From Dryomyza anilis (lineage: Eukaryota > Arthropoda > Insecta > Diptera > Dryomyzidae), in contig OX638133.1 in NCBI GenBank assembly GCA_951804985.1, forward strand, positions 37,597,963 to 37,661,962: a DNA stretch of 64,000 bases. Reading direction: 5' to 3'. The translations under genes were made by a program, and so were the position numbers. The notes beneath the pieces are model-generated. The model was given only the letters and a program-made list of their open reading frames with translations, did no database searches and had not been told where the DNA came from. Positions 22,915 through 32,714 of this stretch are shown piece after piece; positions within the stretch are counted from its first letter, which is position 1, and every line of letters starts with the position of its first letter.

Positions 22915-23640
22915 TTTTATAGCCTACACTAAGAGTGAAAGGGTTTTGGTACGTCGTTTGTAACACCCCGAAGGAAGCATCCCCGGTATGGAAAAGTATA
23001 TATATCCTTGATCGGCATGATCTCCTGAGTCGATTTAGCGATGTCCGTCTGTCTGTTGGAATCACGATTACAGAAAAATTAGAAGAGCTAGATCAATGAA
23101 ACTTCAAATTTAGATTACTAATATATCTACGCTTAATATATACGCTTGATATATTGGCATGATAGGACCTTTGCAACCTGCGAACCGACCACTTATGTTC
23201 AAATACCTCATCAAATTTACATCTACGGATGAATTTTACTTTATACGAGCTTAAGTGAACTTTTTTTTGCCAAATATATATTGCCTTTATGCTCAAATAT
23301 ATGAAAATAATGTTTTCTCAGGAACTGACATGTGATTCTCGAAAAAAAAAAATCGAAATTCAGCTTACCTACCCATTTGTACATATGAGTATCAAATGTA
23401 AGGAAATCCTTCAGCGATTTCAAGTTTATTGGTATTTTCAGGATTTGTAAACCGTGGTGATCTATGTACCTTTTTAAGTGATCACCGCACACATTATCAC
23501 ATATGTGTAGGGTATTTAGGTTTAGATCGACTATAACTTATATAATTCTAACTAACTTAATCACACCAACTATCACAATATCCCTACTTCAAAATTTCCC
23601 ATGTGATCTAAGCTTCCCAACTTGTTAATTGTTAGAATGC
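22915..23640 (+). mobile_element. DINE-1-like (Helitron-related) element, copy A
   Basis: Begins CCTACACTAAGAGTGAAAGG, then AAGTATATATATCCTTGATC and GAGTCGATTTAGCGATGTCC, the known 5' layout of Drosophila INE-1/DINE-1. It ends with GTGTAGGGTATTTA, an imperfect GATCGACTATAA hairpin half and TTTCCCATGTGATCTAA, shared with copies C and D. Short frames inside it are by-products. Confidence 0.85.
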
Positions 23641-24714
23641 CCAAAATATTTTTTTTTTAATTGGTTTAGTGATTTAGAATTTATTAATTTACCACCTTAT
23701 TTCGTAAAACGAAACGAGAAGAAATTCCTCAAAAATTTCACTGCTTTTTTTTCTTGTTCATTTCGTCGTCGTTTTTATTTTGTTTAATACAACAAATACA
23801 CCAAATTTCTTCTACATTAATTTCAATACATTAAAAATGCAAAATTATAAAATTTATAACGAACGCCACTGAAATTATTTACAACTGATGCTAAAACTAT
23901 ATGTACTACCAAGATTTCATACATTTTCTCACATTAATCTATTCGTAGTAATGATTTGAACATTTAACATTTTCTTCGACGTTATTCTCTTTGAGATGTG
24001 TTGGTGTGTGTCTTCGAAAGCCATCATCATTGCTGCTGATAGAGTACAATAACAGCAGCAACAACAACAACAAACACAAACAATAACTTAACAACAGTTG
24101 TTATGCCGCCGTCAGCTGGTTGTTTTCAACGTTGTATTATCTGCTTAGTTGCCCTGTCCCCATGTATTGCTACAACGACGTGGGCATTTGGGCTAAACAT
24201 CAGGTAGTTATTTACGCTGAGCAGTGTTCTGAGAGTCACGTTGAATCAGTTTTTGAAATGTTTAAATACATGAAAATTGAACTCTACAACAGAGGTTGTT
24301 CGACCACAATTCGAGGCGAAGAGGCGGCTGTACGCGTGGTAAATTGATACCTAGCGCCGGTTTGACTCTTTTCCTGTGGTATGCTGCACATTTTTTTAAA
24401 ATGCTTCTCAGTAGACTTTATGAAACTACAGAAACAAAAAAAAAATGTTTGAGCATAAATTATATCATATTGTAGAGCACTCACTAATCGAAATCATTAA
24501 CCAACAGCAAAAATGTACTTTGAGCTTATTTACAGATTTTATTAGGTTACAATAAATGCATATTGTGTGGTTATTTAGAGTTCAGTGACTTTAGTTGCTT
24601 CAGCAAATTATGTTAAAAGCAGCGATTGGAAATACTTAATAATTTTAGGTAATATTTTTGGCAAACCAAAAACAGTCGTTTTAGTGAGGTCGGTACAATA
24701 AGAAGCCGACACAC
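23641..24714. other. Intergenic interval with CAA/CAG repeats
   Basis: A short (CAACAA)n/CAGCAG run lies at about 24048-24085. A 75-codon frame on the plus strand (24120-24347) has better than average complexity, but it lacks an ATG and any recognisable domain, so it is not called. The rest is AT-rich. Confidence 0.5.
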
Positions 24715-25058
24715 ATTTTTTATATCCTACACTAGAAGAAAATGTATATTCATTCAGTTAACTCATTCGTTTTTAAAAACCAGCCGTGACCTACTGAGTA
24801 GATTTAACTGTCTGTCCGTCTATCTGTCTTTTGAAATTACGATTGCAGGAAAACTATAATAACTAGATCAATAAAAATACGAAGTTAGATTACTTATACA
24901 CCTACGCTTGTTGGTATTTAAAATGTGGAAGATCTGTCGATTGTGACCTCTGAGCCGACCACTTATGTTCAAATACCTTATATAACACTAACATCTAAGG
25001 ATGAATTTTACGGCATACCGATTGAAGTAAACTTTTTTGCGTAAAAACCATTTTACTT
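24715..25058 (+). mobile_element. DINE-1-like element, copy B (truncated)
   Basis: Starts TATCCTACACTAGAAGAAAA, then CTGAGTAGATTTAACTGTCTG, the CTAGATCAATAAAA box and GAGCCGACCACTTATG. It stops after AAGTAAACTTTTTTGCG, where the tail of a SINE begins. It is more diverged than copies A, C and D. Confidence 0.7.
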
Positions 25059-25059
25059 T

Positions 25060-25326
25060 AAGAATAATAATAATAGTTTGGCGCTACAGTCCTATAAGAA
25101 CTAAGGTCGTGCTCTCTCACCATTTTTGTTGTGCGTGTTATATTTGTACTCAAAGTGGTGGGACCTACAGTTTAATGCCGAATCCAAACTGCGGGTGAGA
25201 GCTTTTCATAGCCAATGTTTTACTATCATAGGTTTGCAATTGACTGACGAGAGGAAGCGCGGTATAGAAAAAGGTTGTCTATGAAAAAATGTTGTTAATC
25301 CCAGTCCAGGCTTGAACATGGGACCA
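25060..25326 (-). mobile_element. tRNA-derived SINE, copy 4
   Basis: The tail (AATAATAATAATAG on the plus strand) and body match the other copies. At its 5' end it still has CCCAGTCCAGGCTTGAAC, the B-box part of the head (plus-strand view), but it is cut before the A box. It abuts the broken end of DINE-like copy B. Confidence 0.85.
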
Positions 25327-25464
25327 TTCGATGTTTGTTTAGAAATATATGATCGTCAAAAGTTTCAATAATTTTTTTCATTCAAAGAACTGATCGAAAT
25401 ATCATGCTATACATTTGAGTCGTATCACATGATTGTGCATTTTATTTCAATTAAGGTAATCAAG

Positions 25465-26049
25465 TCTTTTTTATACCCTACACTAAGAGTGAAAGGGTAT
25501 ATTCAGTTTGGTACGCCGTTTGTAACACCCAGAAGGAAGCATCTCCGGTATGGAAAAGTATATATATTCTTGATCAGCATGACCTCCTGAGTCGATTTAG
25601 CGATGTCCGTCTGTCCGTCTGTCTGTCCGTCTGTCTGTCTGTCTGTCTGTCTGTCTGTTGAAATCCCTAAGACTTTTAAAATTGAAGAGCTAGATAAATG
25701 AAACTTATAACTTAGATTACTAATATACCTACGCTGTATGTGCGAAAAAATTGGCGAGATCGGTCCATTGTGACCTATGATCCGACCACTTATGTTCAAA
25801 TACCTCATATAAAATTTACATATACAGATCAATTTTACTGTATACGAGCTTAGGTAAACTTTTTTGGTCAAATATATATTGACATCATGCTCAAATACAT
25901 GATAATAATGTTTTCCGGCGAAAAGACTTGTGGTTCACCAAAAAAGAAATCGAAATTCGGTACACCTACCCATATGTAAATATGGGTATCAAATGAATGG
26001 AAATTCTTCAGCGATTGAATGTTTGTAGTTATTTTCAGGATTCGTATAC
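25465..26049 (+). mobile_element. DINE-1-like element, copy C, left part
   Basis: Has the complete 5' terminus, TATACCCTACACTAAGAGTG, followed by AAGGGTATATTCAG, so ATACCCT/AGGGTAT form the subterminal inverted repeat of this class. GAAGGAAGCATCTCC, TTCTTGATCAGCATGACC and a (CTGT)n run at 25605-25660 follow. It breaks at 26049 where the LTR element is inserted and resumes at 29484. Confidence 0.9.
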
Positions 26050-26813
26050 TGTTGTGAATCAGAAACGTTTTTTTTTGTTGTATTTCAGAAAGCCTGCGCA
26101 TAACCAGTATGCACATAAAGTTCAAATCTAAAAGCACAATAACAGATGCATGTTAACTTAACATAACGTTTACGACGTAACTGGAACAAGTACATAATGT
26201 TTATGAGTGCATACTTTCAGGATATAAAATTAAGTCCGCTTGAAAGCAACGAAAAATGCACTGGTTGCAATTTGATCCAAGGCACACGCTAGCAAGTGTG
26301 CCGTCTGTTTAAAAGCAACAACAAAAGCATTGGTTGTAATTTAAGTCAAGACTAACGCCAGCATGGGAACCAATTAAGAATTCAGCACATTGGAATTTTC
26401 TCAATTAATGATTTCACAATATTAGTAAATATCTGATGTGGGGTTCATGAGGTTTTTAGTAGTACGTAGATTTAAGAATATGCTTGCTTGCATTTATGAG
26501 TTGTGTTTTAAGAAATAAGTATAAGCAAGGGGTTCGTGAGTCGCACGATACCGAGGTGATGAGTAGAGGTTAAGTATAGATTTTAAGCATTATGATTTTA
26601 ACTGCCTTAGAGTGCAGACGTGTTTTCAGTTTAAACTCAAGCTTGTAAAAATACTTAAAAATAATTAATAAAAGTATAAAGCAAGTCTAAAATATCCTTG
26701 CGTTTTTATTTAATAATAAATGTTAGGAAAGAATTGTGGACTTCGAGGGAATATTGTCACTGACGGTTTCATTAATAAAGGCAAGTACAAAAAGACCCCT
26801 GGAGCCCGCAACA
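26050..26813 (+). repeat. Left LTR
   Basis: 764 bp, by eye identical to the right LTR. Contains an AATAAA signal at 26667-26672. Its last bases, CCCGCAACA, abut envelope-coding sequence directly. Confidence 0.95.
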
Positions 26814-28052
26814 TTTTCCTCCACCGTACGCGTTTTTCCGGATGCTGACAGTATTATGATCGTCATCAAAACACCGTTGCCTGACGATTTGATTTTCACA
26901 TTATACAGAGTCTATCCAATACCCACAAACATTAATAAAGAATGGGACGCGTTGGTTAAGACGACATACGACTACTTAGCGGAAGCTGAAGACCGAAGTA
27001 AATTCATAGGATTAACAACTGCTGATTACGATAAATGCATAACTATCAGCCAGAGCATGAATAAGGAGGTCACACTATGCAAACGACCCGGCACAGTACT
27101 AACAAACAGCAACAAACTTTGCGAAGTGACTCTAATACAACACAAAACAGTTCCATCAGACAATTGCAATCACGTTGCGATCAAGAAGAGTTCCGGTTTG
27201 GTCGTGAAGCTATGGTCTCCAAACACTTGGTTATATAAATTTGAAACACCAACAAAATTCGAAGCAGTATGCGGCACTAACATGGCAACGTTAACATTAT
27301 CTGGACTAGGTTGGATGTCGGTTAATGAGGCATGTGATCTTCATAATCAGGAATTGATATTACCATATGAACATACACAAATTACCAACGAGGAAGTAAC
27401 ATACAAAAAAGAAGACCACACAACATTTCTTAAAATCCTGAAAGGAAACTGGTCATCATTCCCTACCCCAAATGTAACAGCTATACCACCACCAATCTTA
27501 GTTTCAGACCACAGTGAAATGAGATCAGCACTAAAGGACGGTCAGCGAAATTTAGACGATCTGTTAGCAGAAATAGATTACAATAAAGAACGAAAGGAGT
27601 TATTCAACTGCCAAAATGATATAAAAAACACCGGTATATCATTCGGGATAGTAATTTTGGCACTAATATTGTTATTGACCGCGTATGTGGTATATTTGCG
27701 GTACCATCAACTATGTAAAAAGAAATCTAACAACAAAAATGATAAAATTAGTAAGAATAAATCGAAAATTGCATCCGTCGATGTGGAAGCAACCAAAATG
27801 AACGAGTTTGAAATAAGGTCGAAGAAACTTCCAATCCAACAGCCACCGCTCCAAAGAAACAATTCATCGCGCAATACATTAAAAAGAGAAATGAAACCAA
27901 CAACGCCAACTGCAAGTCCACGAACGACAACAAAGCAAATAAACGCAATAACAACGGCACCACAATCTATGCCAGCGCAGAAACCCCTGACCGAAGAAGA
28001 GTCGCAGCAGTCAGTACCAAGAACATCAGGACCAGGGTTTTATTGTGTATAA
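26736..28052 (+). pseudogene. Errantivirus envelope remnant fused to LTR sequence
   Basis: An open frame of about 438 codons. The first 26 codons lie in the LTR and have no ATG (the frame opens at a GTG); the first ATG in frame is about 40 codons in. The body is cysteine-containing ectodomain sequence with several potential N-glycosylation sites, followed by one hydrophobic membrane segment at about residues 299-322 and a basic cytoplasmic tail of about 115 residues. This layout matches the C-terminal part of insect errantivirus envelope proteins. No signal peptide, furin-type cleavage site or fusion peptide is visible, so the N-terminal part is deleted. I regard it as non-functional. Confidence 0.8.
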
Positions 28053-28706
28053 TTTTTTTTTTTTATATATTCCATTGAAGTATAATTAGGAAGTCAGACT
28101 CAGACAACATTAGGCGTTTGTTTCTGGAGGTAGATAGTTAGGCAGCAAGCAATTATTATTCAATAAATTACTGTTTAACGACATTTTAAAAAAAAAAAAA
28201 AAAACACTAATTATATGAAAAGTATAAATATAAATAATAATTAAAGACATAACAACTAAAATAAAAATCAAATGAATTATTTTCAAAAAAAAAAAAAAAA
28301 CAAATCGTTGCACAAATTGAAGTATTTAATGACTTAGATGAATAAACAAGAAAAACAACAGAGCAACACGGAACGCAGCGATTGCAAAGCGGTAACTTGA
28401 TCAACTACTGTTTTGTCAATTGCAACGTTCAGTGACTTGTAATGTTATACATTTTTATTTTTAACGTTACATAAAGTATATAAATATCACTAAAACTGCA
28501 ACCATTAATTAAGTAATTGAGTAACGAAAATAAGCATTAATAAGATTTCTAAAATGAAAATAAGTAAAATAAATTATAATAATAAGAAAAATAATTATTG
28601 ATTTTAAATATTATTGTAAGTTAAATAAATTAAGAAATATATTGAAATATTAATGATGTAAAAGAAAAAACTATTATTCTTTTTAATAATAATTTTTTCT
28701 TAAAAT
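28053..28706 (+). other. 3' untranslated interior of the LTR element
   Basis: AT-rich, with two long A runs (28188-28204, 28286-28301). No reading frame. It corresponds to the spacer between env and the polypurine tract. Confidence 0.7.
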
Positions 28707-28719
28707 AAGGGGGGAAGAA
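28707..28719 (+). promoter_or_regulatory. Polypurine tract
   Basis: AAGGGGGGAAGAA lies one base before or at the edge of the right LTR, the normal place for the primer of plus-strand DNA synthesis. Confidence 0.9.
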
Positions 28720-29483
28720 TGTTGTGAATCAGAAACGTTTTTTTTTGTTGTATTTCAGAAAGCCTGCGCATAACCAGTATGCACATAAAGTTCAAATCTA
28801 AAAGCACAATAACAGATGCATGTTAACTTAACATAACGTTTACGACGTAACTGGAACAAGTACATAATGTTTATGAGTGCATACTTTCAGGATATAAAAT
28901 TAAGTCCGCTTGAAAGCAACGAAAAATGCACTGGTTGCAATTTGATCCAAGGCACACGCTAGCAAGTGTGCCGTCTGTTTAAAAGCAACAACAAAAGCAT
29001 TGGTTGTAATTTAAGTCAAGACTAACGCCAGCATGGGAACCAATTAAGAATTCAGCACATTGGAATTTTCTCAATTAATGATTTCACAATATTAGTAAAT
29101 ATCTGATGTGGGGTTCATGAGGTTTTTAGTAGTACGTAGATTTAAGAATATGCTTGCTTGCATTTATGAGTTGTGTTTTAAGAAATAAGTATAAGCAAGG
29201 GGTTCGTGAGTCGCACGATACCGAGGTGATGAGTAGAGGTTAAGTATAGATTTTAAGCATTATGATTTTAACTGCCTTAGAGTGCAGACGTGTTTTCAGT
29301 TTAAACTCAAGCTTGTAAAAATACTTAAAAATAATTAATAAAAGTATAAAGCAAGTCTAAAATATCCTTGCGTTTTTATTTAATAATAAATGTTAGGAAA
29401 GAATTGTGGACTTCGAGGGAATATTGTCACTGACGGTTTCATTAATAAAGGCAAGTACAAAAAGACCCCTGGAGCCCGCAACA
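28720..29483 (+). repeat. Right LTR
   Basis: 764 bp, starts TGTTGTGAATC and ends CCCGCAACA; no difference from the left LTR was found by eye. Followed by the ATAC duplication (29484-29487). Confidence 0.95.
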
Positions 29484-29650
29484 ATACCCTGGTGACCTAT
29501 ATATCACTTTTAACGGTAACCACACATATGTGTAGGGTATTTATAGTCGGCTTAGACCGACTATAATTTTGATAATCCTAACTATCATAATTACACCTAC
29601 TTTTAAATTTCCCATGTGATCTAACCTTCCCAACTGGTTTTTATTTATAG
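29484..29650 (+). mobile_element. DINE-1-like element, copy C, right part
   Basis: Continues the copy broken at 26049: CCTGGTGACCTAT, CATATGTGTAGGGTATTTA, then the hairpin TAGTCGG-CTTAGA-CCGACTA that matches the 3' hairpin of INE-1/DINE-1 elements, then TTTCCCATGTGATCTAACC. Confidence 0.9.
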
Positions 29651-30035
29651 CTTAGGATTGATTAACAATAAACTTGCAATAACTTGTTAATGCAAAATAT
29701 TGAATCTCATAAATACACAAACTGAGTGTAGGCAGAGAATATGCATTTGATATAGAGTTCCAATACACGTGGTTTCGCTGCTACTTAAATTGAATCATTG
29801 GATATATGGGAGTTGAAACGAACTTTTTTAAGTTTTGGATTTCGAAATTCCTTGGTAAGTTTTCTGAACAGTTTTTCTGTTGACTTCAATTTGTAAAATT
29901 TCACTTCCACATCACTAATAAGCGACGCTAGCAAACTCGGGAGACATCTCAATTATTAATGCATACTATCTAGTGTAGGGAAGTGTAAATCTGTTGTAGG
30001 TGGGTAACGTTTTGTAAGTTTGGTATGGCAATATT
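29651..30035. other. Interval between DINE-like copies
   Basis: AT-rich, non-coding, no repeat family recognised. Confidence 0.5.
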
Positions 30036-31055
30036 AAAACCCTACACTAAGAGCGAAAGGGTATATTCAGTGGTATTTCAGTTTATAACGCCCAGAAGGA
30101 GCATGGCAGGTATGGAAAAGTATATTTATTCTTGATCAGCATGACCTCCTGAATCGATTTAGCAATGTCTGTCTGTTGCAATCACGATTTCACAAAAACT
30201 AGTAGAGCTAGATCAATGAAATTACTAATTTAGATCACTTATATATTTAAGCTGTCTCAACAAGAAGCATGATAGGTCCATTGTGACATGTTCAAATACA
30301 TTATATACAACTAACATCATCAGGTGAATTTCACTTTATACCGACTTAAGTGAACTTTTTTTGGTCAAATAAATAATGACTTTTTGCTCAAATATATAAA
30401 AAATATTGTTTTCCCGCGAACCTATTTGTGGTTCTTGAAAAAAAATCGAAATTCGGTACACTTACCCATTTGTACATATCGTCGTTGTAGAATGAAAAGT
30501 CACCAAATACATTTTAAAAATTCCAAATATTCATTTACAAAAATCTTTATAAATCTGTCAATTTTTAATCGATGATCTCAATTTTATTTACCACATGATA
30601 AGAAAATGTAAATTTATTAGTTGATTTTTCAACTTTAAAAAATCATCAATTACTTATATAATATACGGTCTTAAGTCAACTTTCTTGGTCAAATATAAAT
30701 TAACTTTATGCTAAAATAATTAAAAATTATGCTTTCCCGCAAATCGAGTTGTGGTTCCCAATAAAAAAAATCTAAATTCGGTATACCTACCCATATATGG
30801 TTCATCAAATAAAAGGAAATTCTTCAGAGGTTGCAAGTTTGTAGTTATTTTCAGGATTCGTAAATCCTAGTGACCTATGCACCAATTTAAAAGGTAACCG
30901 TACACATTATCTCATATGTGTAGGGTATTTATTTATAGTCGGCTTAGATAGACTAAAATTGTCATAATTCTTACTTACTTCACCACACCAACAATCACAA
31001 TTTCCCTACCTAGAAATTTCCCATGTGACCTAACCTTCCTTACTGGTTTTATAAT
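30036..31055 (+). mobile_element. DINE-1-like element, copy D, with internal duplication
   Basis: Starts CCCTACACTAAGAGCGAAAGG and ends like copies A and C (GTGTAGGGTATTTA, CCCATGTGACCTAACC). The middle block (CGACTTAAGTGAACTTTTTT...GAAATTCGGTACAC) appears twice, at about 30340-30470 and again, diverged, at 30660-30790, so it is longer than the other copies. Confidence 0.82.
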
Positions 31056-32590
31056 GTCCTAAGCTTATTGCAAAATTTTAAAGGTACTTCGTATTGATTC
31101 CTGCAATTTTTTCATCTAAACAGACGTTAAAACGCTGTATACCGTGGCAATCAAAATCCTCGAATTATATTAAAAGGAAATATATATATTATTAGAAGTT
31201 CTACTTTTAGAGTGATATATACTAATATTGTCTTGGATAAAATGAAAAATTATAGTATATTTTTAACAAATTTGTCATCTATTTACTTATCGTGGCTTCC
31301 TCAATTTTAATGTACAAAAAATATAAAATTACAGAAATATTACATTTGCCATTTTATTACATAGTATATTCTGTAGTCTATAAATTGTCTTTTTAAATAT
31401 AAATATTTAGATTGAAATATTTTAAACTAAATGTGTTACTGTAAACAAATTGAATAGAATTTACATAGTATAATTTGCACAAACGAGTAATAAAGAATTC
31501 ATTTAATTTATATTTGCGCAAATCGAGCTACAGGTTATTGTTTATAAAATTGGCACATGAACGGCTGGCTGGATGCATTGATTTATTTTAATTATTGAAA
31601 TTTTAATAAATACTGTCATATGTTGTAAATGACATAAATTAGTTGGTTTTTATATTTTCGATATTGCTACAATATTATTATAATATATACAAACTAAATT
31701 ATAAAAGTTTGCTAATTGTTTTACAAAAATATTTTACATCAGACTGGATATACAGACAAAATATAATACCCATTTTTCAATAAAATAAATAAATAAAAAA
31801 ATATCCAACAATAAAACGATTAATCTCTAATAAAATTTTATATGTTATAGTTTAAAAAAACTAAATCTTACGGAAATATATAAAGATAAAGATGTTTTGT
31901 TAAATTTATGTGATTGTCATTCATATGTACGGAAATATTCTGTTTTGTGGGTGTTGTTTTGATAAAAATTGTACATATCTGCTTGGAAAAAGATATAAAC
32001 AAAGCAAATGCGAAAGTGTAAAACTCTATAGATGTTGGGGGAAAACAGCAAACTGCTGGCGACGCAATGAAGCAGAAATAATTGACGCCTCTGAATTGTG
32101 GAGCCGCGAATGATGTGACTGACTGACAAACAGACTGTGTGTGGCAGCAACTGCCACGTCGATTTTTCACACTTGTTAGTGTTAAATACGAAAAAAAGTC
32201 AAACTATCCGTTGAATTAATATATTTTAATATTTAAAAAGAAAAAAGAAAATTAGCAATAATTGTCATTAAAGGTTTTCCAAAATCGAAATGTTGACCAC
32301 ATGTCGTAGTGACGGCGATAGCAAAGAGATGACATCGTCGGTGGCGTCGCTATAGTACATGACTCATGTGCAGTAATTCGAAGCCATTCCTTGGCTGCTA
32401 CTACCCCACATGTAAATTTTGTTACATTCAATTTTGTCTTTAAAATAAATACTAAATACATGCATAATTCTACTAATTTCACAATTTGCAAATGTAATTA
32501 TTATTATTTTTCCCATTTTAATCGTATCAAGAACACTAATTGATAAAAGCAACATGCAACGAGCAGATAATTTAAATTAATTTTACTTAC
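31056..32590. other. Intergenic interval; a less AT-rich patch at 32000-32420
   Basis: Mostly AT-rich. Between about 32000 and 32420 the base composition rises and the minus strand has an open frame (32252-32491) ending in KTFNDNYC. Its codons from KEWLRITAHES onward would be in frame with the exon at 32591-32600 if a NAGNAG acceptor near 32394 were used, but that acceptor has no pyrimidine tract. Not called as a gene. Confidence 0.4.
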
Positions 32591-32714
32591 GATCCTCCAT
32601 ATTCCTTTAGTTTCGGAATGAATGCACTTTTCTTTATGATTTTGTTTGGTATGTTAATGTTTTGCCTTGCAAATTGCTTTATAATTTATTAAAACAATAA
32701 AATTTCGGAAAACT
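32591..32714 (-). other. Candidate first exon with initiator and start codon
   Basis: On the minus strand an initiator-like TCAGTT (32716-32711) is followed by about 110 bp of leader, then ATG GAG GAT C (32600-32591) and a strong donor GTAAGTAAAA. The donor is phase 1. It could begin a small unknown gene, or be a distal first exon of the TPD52-family gene, whose common acceptor at 16314 is also phase 1. No transcript evidence is available. Confidence 0.4.

Larger units (their letters stand above)
26050..29483 (+). mobile_element. Errantivirus-type (gypsy-like) LTR element, env-only deletion derivative
   Basis: Two 764 bp LTRs (26050-26813, 28720-29483) with TGTTG...CAACA ends enclose only 1.9 kb. 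ATAC precedes the left LTR and follows the right one: a 4 bp target duplication. Gag, protease, reverse transcriptase, RNase H and integrase are absent. The interior holds an envelope remnant and a polypurine tract. No primer-binding site follows the left LTR. The element sits inside DINE-like copy C. It cannot move on its own. Confidence 0.93.

Noticed and set aside
25503..25871. 122-codon minus-strand frame containing a TDRQTDRQTD-type repeat
   Set aside because: It lies within a DINE-like copy; the repeat is the translated CTGT microsatellite.
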